A DNA stretch of 38,162 nt from Bacteroidota bacterium (GTDB lineage Bacteria; Bacteroidota; Bacteroidia; Flavobacteriales; Flavobacteriaceae). Every line of letters starts with the position of its first letter. The stretch's first letter is position 1. Positions 8,743-16,815 of the stretch are shown piece after piece. The notes under the pieces are model-generated. The model had not been told where the DNA came from, did no database searches, and saw nothing but the letters and a program-made list of their open reading frames with translations. The DNA lies in assembly GCA_027619415.1 (NCBI GenBank), contig JAQCFO010000017.1, positions 1 to 38,162 of the forward strand. The letters are read 5' to 3'. The translations under genes were made by a program, and so were the position numbers.

Positions 8743-9921
8743 ATGAAAAAACTAATTCTAATACTACTATTTATTCCTTTCCTTTCTTATGGACAAGAAT
8801 TACCTGAGCAATATTGGCAAAAAGGAAATTTACATACCCATTCTTTTTGGAGTGATGGTGATGATTTTCCTGAAATGATAATTAAGTGGTACAAAGATAA
8901 TGACTATCAGTTCATTGCCCTTTCTGATCATAATACAATAGCCAGTGAACAATACTGGTATAAATTAAAACCATTAGATGAGCAATATAAGACTCTAGAA
9001 AAATATCAAAAAAATTTTGGAGCTTGGGTTGAAACAAAAATTGATACTAGCGGAACTTATGTTCGACTAAAAACTTTTGAAGAATATAAATCAAAACTTG
9101 AGGATACTAATTCATTTTTAATCATCAGGTCAGAAGAGGTGACTTCTTCTTTTGAAAACAAACCTATTCACATCAATGTGACTAATATAAAAGAAAAAAT
9201 CAAACCTTTTAATGGTCATTCTGTTTACGAGGTTATGCAAAAAACTTTAGATGCAGTTCATGCTCAAAGAAAGAAGTTTAATGTTCCAATGTTTGCTCAC
9301 ATTAATCATCCCAATTTTGGATATGGCATTAATACAGAGGATTTAAAAAAATTAAGTGGAGAACGATTTTTTGAAGTTTACAATGGACATCCTTCGGTAA
9401 ATAACAATGGAGATGATATGCATATAGATCTTGAAAGCATGTGGGATTTAATTAATATTTCTTATTATAATGAAGGAAAACCATTGCTGCTAGGTATAGC
9501 AACTGATGATAGCCATAATTATCATATACAATCCAGCAACTATAGTAACACAGGTAGAGGATGGGTTATGGTAAATTCACAAGAAATAGAAACAGCGAGC
9601 TTGATTGATGCTATGGAAGCCGGAAATTTTTATTCTTCTTCTGGTGTTTTATTGAAAAATGTTTATCGAAGCAAGGAAAAGTTTTTTGTCGAAGTTGATC
9701 CGAAAGATGGTGTTGAATACGAAATTATTTTTATGGGTTATCGTAAAGGTAGTTATAGTGTAGAAGAATTAAAAAGGGTTAAGGGTACTTCATCTTATTA
9801 TACTTTTAATGAAAATGATCTATTTGTAAGAGCAAAAATTAATTCTAGTGATTTAATAGAAAATCCTTATAAAATAGGTGAAACTAAGCAAGCTTGGGTA
9901 CAACCTTTAATTTTAAGATAA
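8743..9921 (+). CDS. Secreted PHP-domain metal-dependent phosphoesterase-like protein
   Basis: A 392-residue protein with a Sec signal peptide (cleavage near SYGQ, residue 18) and a PHP-type metallo-hydrolase domain. The metal-binding pattern is visible: LHTHS with His31 and His33, Asp38, LSDHN with His63, RSEE at 129-132, His143, HINHP with His186 and His189, and ATDDSHNYH with Asp255 and His258. PHP proteins hydrolyse phosphoesters using a tri-metal centre (histidinol-phosphatase, polymerase-associated and TrpH-like members). This one is exported and carries an additional C-terminal beta-rich part (about 300-392), as in a family of secreted PHP proteins common in Bacteroidota whose substrates are not defined. 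It is divergent from the first susC and could share its regulation. No lipobox is seen, so it is probably soluble in the periplasm or secreted. Confidence 0.85.
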   Translation: MKKLILILLFIPFLSYGQELPEQYWQKGNLHTHSFWSDGDDFPEMIIKWYKDNDYQFIALSDHNTIASEQYWYKLKPLDEQYKTLEKYQKNFGAWVETKIDTSGTYVRLKTFEEYKSKLEDTNSFLIIRSEEVTSSFENKPIHINVTNIKEKIKPFNGHSVYEVMQKTLDAVHAQRKKFNVPMFAHINHPNFGYGINTEDLKKLSGERFFEVYNGHPSVNNNGDDMHIDLESMWDLINISYYNEGKPLLLGIATDDSHNYHIQSSNYSNTGRGWVMVNSQEIETASLIDAMEAGNFYSSSGVLLKNVYRSKEKFFVEVDPKDGVEYEIIFMGYRKGSYSVEELKRVKGTSSYYTFNENDLFVRAKINSSDLIENPYKIGETKQAWVQPLILR

Positions 9922-10131
9922 TCCTTTATGGAAAGTTCTTTTACTCTTTTGGACACAACATTTTGGGGAACTTTTGTATAATTTTTATCAAAAATAATTT
10001 AAAATACTTTAAGTTATTTATGTAGAGATTTCTGAAATAAAAATTATATTTATTTGCATCTGCTAAAATTTAATATCTAATAACTTGTTAGTTGTTTTTC
10101 AATTGTATCTTCATTTCCTGTTATTTTAATG

Positions 10132-10572
10132 TCAGTTTTCTTTTCTATTTTTTGAGTCTCTCCATGCTTTCCAAGCACTTGTAGACCATAAAGCCCAAGC
10201 AATTAAAATTGGTTGGTAAAATAAACGTCTTAGTCTTGCCTCATCAGAATCCAATACTCCAACAAAAGCATCCTTTGAATCAAGATATTGAGCAATATTA
10301 CCTGGAAAAATCAATATAAAAAATATTGCAAGCGCCCAGCCAAACCTAACACGTTCTTTTTTCCAAAAAGCTAAACCAAGACCTAAAGCTATCTCTACGA
10401 AGCCTGATAATATGACTACTAAGTCCTTGCTTAAAGGAAGCCAATCGGGTACTTGTGCCTGAAAGTCTATACGATTATAAGTTAAGTGACTAAATCCTGC
10501 ATAAGTAATGAAAATTGCCAGTATAATTCTAAAGACATTTTGAGTGATTGAAGTTTTAGTGTTTTTATTCAT
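10132..10572 (-). CDS. DoxX-like four-helix membrane protein
   Basis: A 146-residue protein with four predicted membrane helices (about 12-30, 48-70, 77-97 and 113-130). Its composition fits the DoxX/DoxD-like family, for example VFRIILAIFITYAGFSHL at the start, then LVVILSGFVEIALGLGLAF, and YQPILIAWALWSTSAWKAWRDS at the end (given here as parts of helices). Members are inner-membrane proteins of mostly unknown role, some linked to thiol or redox balance. It is the last gene before the alpha-glucan locus, transcribed away from it, with 210 bases to the PHP gene. Nothing ties it to sugar use. Confidence 0.8.
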   Translation of the reverse strand: MNKNTKTSITQNVFRIILAIFITYAGFSHLTYNRIDFQAQVPDWLPLSKDLVVILSGFVEIALGLGLAFWKKERVRFGWALAIFFILIFPGNIAQYLDSKDAFVGVLDSDEARLRRLFYQPILIAWALWSTSAWKAWRDSKNRKEN

Positions 10573-10653
10573 ATTTTAATAGATTCAAAAATATATTTTT
10601 ATTAAACAATAAGGGCTATTCTTTTTAATTTTTATTTAACAGCGTAGGACATC

Positions 10654-10753
10654 TTACTGGAGAGTGAAAACATCAGACGGAACAAACTCGAGTTATTCTA
10701 TTGTTTATTCTTTTAAGACGCAGTAAGGTTTAGTATTATACATACTTATACAA
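10654..10753 (+). repeat. Left copy of a 100-base direct repeat bracketing the alpha-glucan locus
   Basis: Aligned by hand without gaps to 32872-32971 on the same strand: 92 of 100 positions are identical. The first 73 bases include 23 codons and a stop; the last 27 are 3' flanking sequence. Similarity stops abruptly on both sides. The two copies enclose all genes of the alpha-glucan locus (about 22 kb). Confidence 0.93.
10655..10726 (+). pseudogene. Orphan 3' remnant of a fibronectin-III-like lipoprotein gene
   Basis: Twenty-three codons plus TAA, reading YWRVKTSDGTNSS followed by YSIVYSFKTQ, identical in protein sequence to residues 222-244 of the lipoprotein encoded at 32210-32944. The five nucleotide differences within the coding part are all synonymous (AAA/AAG, GAC/GAT, GTT/GTA, AAG/AAA, ACG/ACA). 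There is no start codon and nothing upstream resembles the rest of the gene, so this is a truncated leftover. The synonymous-only pattern implies that both sequences were under protein-level selection while diverging: the piece probably comes from a once complete paralogue rather than a recent copy of the intact gene. Confidence 0.88.
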
Positions 10754-10850
10754 ACATCTCCCGTTCAAAGAAAACCGATCTTATATAAGTAGGGTAGGAA
10801 TAATTAATAATTACTCTTGAGATTTTTTTGGTTTTTCTATAATCCTAACC

Positions 10851-10991
10851 ATGGCATACACTACTTATAATACAGGAAGTCATTTCTTTGTCCTATACTC
10901 TGCTGGTTTCTTAAAATACCTTTTTGTTATCGTTTTGTTTATGCAAATTGTGCATATTTCTGCAATTGTTTACAATATGGAGATTGATTAA
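10851..10991 (+). CDS. Possible small membrane peptide (46 residues), doubtful
   Basis: An ATG-started frame of 46 codons (begins MAYTTYNTGSHF, ends VYNMEID) with one hydrophobic segment at about residues 13-40. It lies in the otherwise empty gap, pointing towards the 3' end of the minus-strand GH13 gene, and its stop is only 15 bases from that gene's end. I recognise no family, see no clear ribosome-binding site or promoter, and such frames arise by chance in AT-rich DNA. Kept as a low-confidence candidate because the local base composition is less extreme than in the surrounding spacer. Confidence 0.2.
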   Translation: MAYTTYNTGSHFFVLYSAGFLKYLFVIVLFMQIVHISAIVYNMEID

Positions 10992-11006
10992 AAAATATTA
11001 CAAATT

Positions 11007-12341
11007 TTATTTTAAAACATGAAATTCCCATGCTTGAAGATTGTTTTTATTTAAATTATAATTAGAGTCAATTAATAAACTTTTATAATTTCCTTCAAAA
11101 TCGGTTTTTATTTCTTGAGTTTCATTAGAAAGGTTTGCTAAAAAGTAAATAGACTCACCAGAATCAGATCTTTTAAATAAAACTAAATTTTTATTTCCTA
11201 AATCAATTGATTCAAATTTTATTTCTGAATTAATATTTAGAGTCTTATTATTTTTTTTAATAATATTTAATTTCTTATAAAATTCAAAATATTCAATTTT
11301 ATTTTTTGGAATAAAATCTTTTTCAAAAAACTCTAGTCTTTTCTCTAATCCATATTCTTGTCCACTATAAATAAGCGGTATTCCAGGCAAGAAATAGGTG
11401 AGTGCTGAAAATGTTTTAGCACCAGCTCCATATCTATCGAATACCGTTCCAGCCCAAGTGTTTTCGTCATGATTTGAAGTAAAATTCATAAGTATATGTT
11501 TTTTACTATAATCATTTAAATTTCTATTTATGTTTTTAATTAAGTTATCAGAATTGTTTTCTTTTTTAGCTATACTATTTAAAACATGATGTCCAGACCA
11601 ATTATAGCTCATATCAAACATTTCAATTAACTCAAATCCTCCTGGATGGTATCCATCAGATTCTGCAAGCATTAACACTTTTTTTGTTTTATTTAATCTG
11701 TCAATTGCGTTTTTCCAAAATGAAGGTGGGCAACTGTGTGCTGCATCTGCTCTATACCCATCTATGTTATGTTCTTTAACCCAATATTCCATTGCTTCTA
11801 TCATTTCATTTTGCATTTCTAAATTATCAAAATTTAAATCTGCTACATCTGTCCAACCCCATGATTCACCAGTTTCAGGATTTATAGGATCTGTTATTTC
11901 CCCATTTTTATTTTTTGTATAATAATCTTTGTTTGTTTTAATCCAATTATGGTCCCACCCAGTATGATTAGCTACCCAATCAAAAATCACTAGCATATTA
12001 TTTTTATGTGCTTCTTTGATTAACTCATCCAAATCTTGCTTAGTTCCAAATTCAGAATTTACTTCTTTATAATCAGAAATTGAATAGTAACTTCCTAAAG
12101 TTCCTTTTCTATTAGTTTTTGAAATTGGATGAATTGGCATGAGCCATATTATTTTAACTCCAAGATCTTTCAACTTATGAATGTCTTTAGTGAAATCATC
12201 AAAATGACCAGTTTCAGAGTATTGTCTTATATTTACTTCATAGATTACTCCGTTTTTAATTTTATCAACAGAATAAGAAACCTCTTTTTTGTTATGACAA
12301 GAAATAATTAATAGTGATATAAAAAGTAATATTTTTTTCAT
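11007..12341 (-). CDS. GH13 alpha-amylase-family lipoprotein
   Basis: A 444-residue GH13 enzyme with a lipoprotein signal (LIISC, Cys15). Conserved regions are present: region I DWVANH (121-126), the nucleophile Asp199 in GYRADAAH, the general acid Glu227 in LAESDG, and the third carboxylate Asp292 in SNHDE. It hydrolyses or transfers alpha-1,4-glucosidic bonds. After the lipid cysteine comes HNKKEVS, rich in Lys, not matching the surface-export signature, so I place it in the periplasm facing inward (inference). It is the last gene of the minus-strand operon (MFS, pgmB, GH65, GH13), 13 bases after the GH65 stop, which suggests it supplies maltose to the transporter and phosphorylase. A short C-terminal beta domain follows the barrel from about residue 370. 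Exact specificity (amylase, maltogenic or transglycosylating) is open. Confidence 0.94.
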   Translation of the reverse strand: MKKILLFISLLIISCHNKKEVSYSVDKIKNGVIYEVNIRQYSETGHFDDFTKDIHKLKDLGVKIIWLMPIHPISKTNRKGTLGSYYSISDYKEVNSEFGTKQDLDELIKEAHKNNMLVIFDWVANHTGWDHNWIKTNKDYYTKNKNGEITDPINPETGESWGWTDVADLNFDNLEMQNEMIEAMEYWVKEHNIDGYRADAAHSCPPSFWKNAIDRLNKTKKVLMLAESDGYHPGGFELIEMFDMSYNWSGHHVLNSIAKKENNSDNLIKNINRNLNDYSKKHILMNFTSNHDENTWAGTVFDRYGAGAKTFSALTYFLPGIPLIYSGQEYGLEKRLEFFEKDFIPKNKIEYFEFYKKLNIIKKNNKTLNINSEIKFESIDLGNKNLVLFKRSDSGESIYFLANLSNETQEIKTDFEGNYKSLLIDSNYNLNKNNLQAWEFHVLK

Positions 12342-12354
12342 TTATTTTAATTGT

Positions 12355-14640
12355 TTATTGATTTATTGTTATCTCAGTGTTATTTAGAATAATGTCAATT
12401 TCTTTTCCTTGTAGTAACTTGATTTTAGTTTCTTGTTTAGTAATTAAAACACTAAGTTTTCTATTTTTAACATTAAGTTTAAAACTATAGCTTTCCCAAT
12501 TATTAGGGATTTTTGTATTTAAAGAAAGTTTTCCATTAGAAACTCTAACACCAGCAAACCCTTCAACAATGCTCATCCAGGAACCACCCATTGAAGTTAT
12601 ATGCAATCCTTGTTTTATTTCTTTATTGTAGTCGTCGAGATCTAATCTACTTGCTCTTACAAAATATTCATATGCTTTTTCAATATCATTAATACTAGAT
12701 GCTAAAACACTATGAACACAGGCAGATAGTGATGATTCGTGAACTGTGAATTGCTCATAAAAATCAAAATTACTTTGTAGCTCTTTTTTTGTGAAGTGAT
12801 CCTCAAAAAAATAAAATCCCTGTAACACGTCAGCTTGTTTTATATAAGGTGATCTTAGGATTCTGTCCCAAGACCAATTTTGATTAATAGGTCTCTGATT
12901 GTGTGGTATTTTATTAGCTGGTTGTAAGTCTTTATTTAGAAATCCATCATTTTGAATAAATATATTTAAATCTTTCGAATAGGGTAGGTGTATATTTTTT
13001 ATGATTTTTTTCCAATTTGAAATCTCCTTGTTATTCAAGTTATTTTCTTTTATAATAGATTCATGTTTTTTAACATTTCTATTACCTATTTCTGAAAGTT
13101 GATTAATTGTATAATCTAAACACCATTTTGCACTATAATTAGTGTACCAGTTATTATCAACGTTGTTTTCATATTCATTCGGACCTGTAACGCCAAGAAT
13201 AACATATTTATTTAAGACTTTTGAGTAGTTAACTCTTTCTTTCCAAAACCTTGAAATAGCAATCAATATTTTTATTCCTTCATCATCTAAAAAGTTATGA
13301 TCATTCGTGAAGTTTATATATTTTTTAATTGCTTGAGCTATAGCTGCGTTTCTATGAATTTCTTCAAAAGTAATTTCCCACTCATTATGGCATTCCTCTC
13401 CGTTAACAGTAACCATAGGATATAATGCAGCTCCGTGATTTAATCCTATGTTTTTCGCATTTTTTATAGCATTATCAAGTTGATTATAACGTTGATTAAG
13501 TAGATTTTTTGCGACAGATGAATGCTTTGTTCCTAAATAAAATGGAACACAAAAAGCTTCAGTATCCCAATAAGTCACACCACCATATTTTTCACCTGTA
13601 AAGCCTTTGGGACCTATGTTTAATTTTGGGTCATTTCCGTTAAAAGTTTGATTTAAATGAAATATATTAAACCTTATTGCTTGTTGAGATTTTATATCTC
13701 CCTCAATGATTACGTCTGAGTGTTCCCATACCTTACTCCACTCATCAATATTTTCTTTACATAATTCATTAAACCCTGTTTTTAAAGCATTTTCACTTTC
13801 TTTTTCAATGATATTATTGAATTCATTCTTATTAGAATCATTAGAATTCACATAACCACCTACTTTAAAAATTGTTAATTCATCATCTGTATTTAATAAA
13901 AATTTACTTTTACATCCGATCAAATGTTTGCTTTCAATTTGTGAATAACTTGAATTTATTTTTTTATTGTTAATTAAGTATTCTGTTTTAAAAAATGTAG
14001 ATATTTCGAAATTTGAATTAATAATGTTTGATTTAACTATTCCAAGATTATTTTTTGAAAGCGATTCTATAGTTTCTAAAAAGGGTTCATTCCAGTTTGA
14101 ATCGTTGTTTCTTATATTAACATCTATACATGGAAGAACTTCAACTTTAACATTATTTTCAAACACCTTTATTTTATAGTTAATAACCCCTAAATTTTCC
14201 CTTTTTATTGAAATGAACTTTTTGGATTGAATTTCAATTTTTTCTGATTTATCATTTTTGAGTAATACTTTTCTTTCGCACCATCCTTCTTTCATGTTTA
14301 ACTCTCTGTTGTAAGAAAGAACTTCACATTTATTTAAATCTAAAAGAGTATTGTTTATAGATATTCTTATTTTATTCCAATTTGGACAATTGACCATTTT
14401 AGCGAAATATTCAGGATATCCTTTTTTCCACCATCCAACTTTTGTTTTATCACGATAATAAATCCCACTAATATAGTTTCCAATAGTTTGATTATTTGAA
14501 AAATCTTCTTCAAAATTCCCTCTTTGACCAATTTTTCCATTTCCTAAACTAAAAATACTTTCAGAATCAATCATATTTGATGAATCGTATTGGTTTTCAA
14601 TTATAGACCAAGGATCTAAGACGTATTTGTGTTTTAGCAT
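12355..14640 (-). CDS. GH65 maltose phosphorylase (or related alpha-glucoside phosphorylase)
   Basis: A 761-residue GH65 enzyme of normal length with no signal peptide, so cytoplasmic. It has the N-terminal beta-sandwich (to about 270), the (alpha/alpha)6 barrel and a small C-terminal beta domain. Landmarks: GVTYWDTEAF (354-363), NGEECHNEWEITFEEIHRN (413-431), the predicted general acid Glu489 in GVTGPNEYENNV (corresponding to Glu487 of Lactobacillus brevis maltose phosphorylase), KQADVLQGFYFF (601-612) and the phosphate-site region GLHITSMGGSW (678-688). Maltose phosphorylase converts maltose and phosphate to glucose and beta-D-glucose-1-phosphate. The adjacent beta-phosphoglucomutase and maltose-type transporter strongly favour this over trehalose or kojibiose phosphorylase. 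The start overlaps the end of pgmB by 7 bases, implying translational coupling. Confidence 0.94.
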   Translation of the reverse strand: MLKHKYVLDPWSIIENQYDSSNMIDSESIFSLGNGKIGQRGNFEEDFSNNQTIGNYISGIYYRDKTKVGWWKKGYPEYFAKMVNCPNWNKIRISINNTLLDLNKCEVLSYNRELNMKEGWCERKVLLKNDKSEKIEIQSKKFISIKRENLGVINYKIKVFENNVKVEVLPCIDVNIRNNDSNWNEPFLETIESLSKNNLGIVKSNIINSNFEISTFFKTEYLINNKKINSSYSQIESKHLIGCKSKFLLNTDDELTIFKVGGYVNSNDSNKNEFNNIIEKESENALKTGFNELCKENIDEWSKVWEHSDVIIEGDIKSQQAIRFNIFHLNQTFNGNDPKLNIGPKGFTGEKYGGVTYWDTEAFCVPFYLGTKHSSVAKNLLNQRYNQLDNAIKNAKNIGLNHGAALYPMVTVNGEECHNEWEITFEEIHRNAAIAQAIKKYINFTNDHNFLDDEGIKILIAISRFWKERVNYSKVLNKYVILGVTGPNEYENNVDNNWYTNYSAKWCLDYTINQLSEIGNRNVKKHESIIKENNLNNKEISNWKKIIKNIHLPYSKDLNIFIQNDGFLNKDLQPANKIPHNQRPINQNWSWDRILRSPYIKQADVLQGFYFFEDHFTKKELQSNFDFYEQFTVHESSLSACVHSVLASSINDIEKAYEYFVRASRLDLDDYNKEIKQGLHITSMGGSWMSIVEGFAGVRVSNGKLSLNTKIPNNWESYSFKLNVKNRKLSVLITKQETKIKLLQGKEIDIILNNTEITINQ

Positions 14641-15284
14641 TTTTGAAATTCTTTTAAACTAATTTCTTCAAACTTTTTGTAAACCTTATTTGCAATATTT
14701 AACTTACTTGAGTTCCCTATTCCGATTGTTGTCATATTTATTTTATTCCCAGCAATTATACCTGCTTCAGAATCTTCAAAAACAATACAGTTTTTTGGAT
14801 TTGTATTTGTTAGTTTAGAAGCTAGAATGAAACCTTCAGGATCAGGTTTTGAAGATTTTACGCTATTGCCATCTACAATAGCATCAAAGTAAGGGTGTAA
14901 CTGAAGTTTGTTTAATATAAATTTTGCATTTTTACTTGAAGAGTATAAAGCAATTAAATGTTTTTGTTTTTTTGCATTTATTATAAAATCATCTACTCCC
15001 TTTATAATGTTAGAAGCATTTATGTCAGATATTTTACTTAAATAAATGTCGTTCTTTTCCTTTAAAATTTCGTTAAATTCATTTGAACTAATATTTGTTT
15101 TTGTCCATTTTAAAATTTTATCTAAGCATTTCGATCGGCTAACTCCTTTAAGTTCTTCGTTGTTTTCTTTACTCAAATTATAATTAAATTTTAAACAAAT
15201 TATCTTCCAAGCATCAAAATGATAATTCTCTGTATCAGTAATAACACCATCTAGGTCAAATATAAAAGTTGGTAAATTATTCAT
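14634..15284 (-). CDS. pgmB: Beta-phosphoglucomutase
   Basis: A 216-residue HAD-superfamily protein (subfamily I with helical cap), cytoplasmic. HAD motif I is FDLDGVITD with the nucleophile Asp10 and acid/base Asp12; motif II is in LYSSSKNA; motif III is the Lys of SKPDPEGF; motif IV is VFEDSEAGI. Beta-phosphoglucomutase interconverts beta-glucose-1-phosphate and glucose-6-phosphate. The placement, between the MFS transporter (1-base gap) and the GH65 phosphorylase (7-base overlap), makes this assignment much stronger than a generic HAD call: it takes the sugar phosphate made by maltose phosphorylase into glycolysis without spending ATP on that glucose unit. Confidence 0.95.
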   Translation of the reverse strand: MNNLPTFIFDLDGVITDTENYHFDAWKIICLKFNYNLSKENNEELKGVSRSKCLDKILKWTKTNISSNEFNEILKEKNDIYLSKISDINASNIIKGVDDFIINAKKQKHLIALYSSSKNAKFILNKLQLHPYFDAIVDGNSVKSSKPDPEGFILASKLTNTNPKNCIVFEDSEAGIIAGNKINMTTIGIGNSSKLNIANKVYKKFEEISLKEFQKC

Positions 15285-15285
15285 A

Positions 15286-16647
15286 TTAATAACTTATAGT
15301 TTTTTTGTCTGTTATAAGTAGATTAAGTAGCCCAGCTATTATTAGGCATATCCCTGCGATAACCATAGAAAATATCGCTTTATTTCCTAGTAAAGAGGAT
15401 AATAGGTTTATTCCTCCAACAGCTGCTATTATTTGTGGAATCACAATGAACATGTTAAATATTCCCATGCTAGTTCCCATGGTTTTTTTATTTACAGAAC
15501 TAGATAGCATTGCATAAGGCATTGATAAAATACTTCCCCAGGATATTCCAATTAAACTAAAGGATACAATAAGTAGGTTGTGATTTGAAATAAAATACAT
15601 TGAGATAAAACCTATTCCTCCAAGAATTAATGACCAAAGATGAATTTTTTTTCTGTTAATTTTTCTTTTAGCTGTGTACAGGGTTAATATTAACGCAAAT
15701 AACATGGAAGAAAGTCCATATGTCCCCATGTATGACCCAGTTAAGTTAGAAGCTTTTTGAAATTTTAAGTTTTCAGAATTGAATTGAGCTAACTGAACTT
15801 CTTCAGTTAAATCAAACTCACTTATTAATGGGATAGGAGAATTAAATACGTGTTCTGTAATTGCTGGATTTGCCATGCTCCACATTGTAAAAAAAGCAAA
15901 CCAACTAAAGAACTGAATTATACCTAATTTCTTCATAGTTAATGGCATTTCAACAAAATGCTTGGTAAATTCTTTAAACATAGAGCTGAAACTTCTGTTT
16001 TGATTTTCTCTAAATTTCTTTAAGTTTTTTGGAGGATATTCTTTTGTAGTCAGTATTGTATACAATATTGATGACATGAAAACTACTGACCCAATAGCAA
16101 AAGCAATTTTTACAGAATCTGGAATAATTCCAGGTTCGGCTACATCACTTACCCCCATACTACTAACGAAATAAGGCAAGTTACTTGCAATCCATGTTCC
16201 TATACCAATAATCAATGTTTGTGTTAGAAATCCATAAGATCTTTGTGATTCTGGTAATTTATCAGCTACTAATGCCCGAAATGGTTCCATGCTTATGTTT
16301 ATGGAAGCATCAAGGATCCATAAAAATCCAGCAGCCATCCAAAGAGTAGAAGAATAAGGAACAAAAAATAATGCAACAGAACTTAAAATTGCTCCTATTA
16401 AAAAATAAGGTTTTCTTCTACCAAGAGTTGGATTCCAAGTGTTGTCACTTAAGTATCCTATAATTGGTTGAACTAATAACCCCGTAAGTGGAGCAGCAAT
16501 CCAAAGTAAGGGAATGCTTGCTTCCTCAACTCCTAATGTTTGAAATATTCTTGACATAAATCCGCCTTGAAGGGCAAACCCGAATTGAATTCCTAAAAAT
16601 CCAAAACTCATGTTCCATATTTCCCAAAAACCTAACTTCTTTTTCAT
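15286..16647 (-). CDS. MFS sugar transporter, SUT/GPH-like (maltose or maltodextrin importer)
   Basis: A 453-residue inner-membrane protein with about 12 membrane helices. The N-terminal WNMSFGFLGIQFGFALQ, the loop 2-3 sequence IGYLSDNTW...LGRRKPYFLIG and the position before pgmB and maltose phosphorylase fit the cation-linked disaccharide transporters (SUT/SLC45-like) found in flavobacterial alpha-glucan loci. It probably imports maltose or short maltodextrins from the periplasm. It is the first gene of the minus-strand operon. Upstream (16648-16815) is an AT-rich gap containing an inverted repeat at 16674-16692; the LacI regulator gene lies beyond in the same direction and could be co-transcribed. 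Confidence 0.93.
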   Translation of the reverse strand: MKKKLGFWEIWNMSFGFLGIQFGFALQGGFMSRIFQTLGVEEASIPLLWIAAPLTGLLVQPIIGYLSDNTWNPTLGRRKPYFLIGAILSSVALFFVPYSSTLWMAAGFLWILDASINISMEPFRALVADKLPESQRSYGFLTQTLIIGIGTWIASNLPYFVSSMGVSDVAEPGIIPDSVKIAFAIGSVVFMSSILYTILTTKEYPPKNLKKFRENQNRSFSSMFKEFTKHFVEMPLTMKKLGIIQFFSWFAFFTMWSMANPAITEHVFNSPIPLISEFDLTEEVQLAQFNSENLKFQKASNLTGSYMGTYGLSSMLFALILTLYTAKRKINRKKIHLWSLILGGIGFISMYFISNHNLLIVSFSLIGISWGSILSMPYAMLSSSVNKKTMGTSMGIFNMFIVIPQIIAAVGGINLLSSLLGNKAIFSMVIAGICLIIAGLLNLLITDKKTISY

Positions 16648-16673
16648 ATATTATTATTTAATATAAAAAGTTG

Positions 16674-16692
16674 TTAAACAAAAATTGTTTAA
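16674..16692. promoter_or_regulatory. Inverted repeat ahead of the MFS gene
   Basis: TTAAACAA-AAA-TTGTTTAA: a perfect 8-bp inverted repeat with a 3-base centre, 27-45 bases upstream of the MFS start codon. It has no central CG and does not resemble the putative LacI operators at 17938-17974. It could be a binding site in the promoter or leader, or a weak hairpin after lacI. In DNA this AT-rich such a repeat can be accidental. Confidence 0.35.
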
Positions 16693-16815
16693 TATTTTCA
16701 GTATTTATAAGGGATGATTATATCAATTAAGATATTAATTGTAATCAAAACTATAAATAAATTGAGAAGTAGATTTATAATTTTGTTTTGCTAATATATT
16801 CTTTTTTTTTAAAAA

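Larger units (their letters stand above)
10573..11006. other. 434-base intergenic region at the left boundary of the alpha-glucan locus
   Basis: The gap lies between the DoxX-like gene (start at its left edge) and the end of the maltose operon. It contains an orphan copy of the 3' end of the fibronectin-like lipoprotein gene (10654-10753) and a possible small open frame at 10851-10991. I see no convincing terminator for the minus-strand GH13 gene that ends at 11007 and no canonical Bacteroidota promoter for doxX (a TATTTTTG -7-like box at 10586-10593 on the minus strand lacks a properly spaced -33 element). Confidence 0.6.

Noticed and set aside
10077-10160. Protein-like frame continuing past the DoxX-like stop in another frame (ends DIKITGNEDTIEKQLTSY)
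   Set aside because: The DoxX-like protein has a natural end and length; the other frame has no convincing start, so a frameshift or extra gene is not supported.
16746-16753. TAGTTTTG (minus strand) as a -7 promoter box for the MFS operon
   Set aside because: It matches TAnnTTTG, but no TTTG -33 element lies at the proper distance; in AT-rich DNA the match alone is weak.
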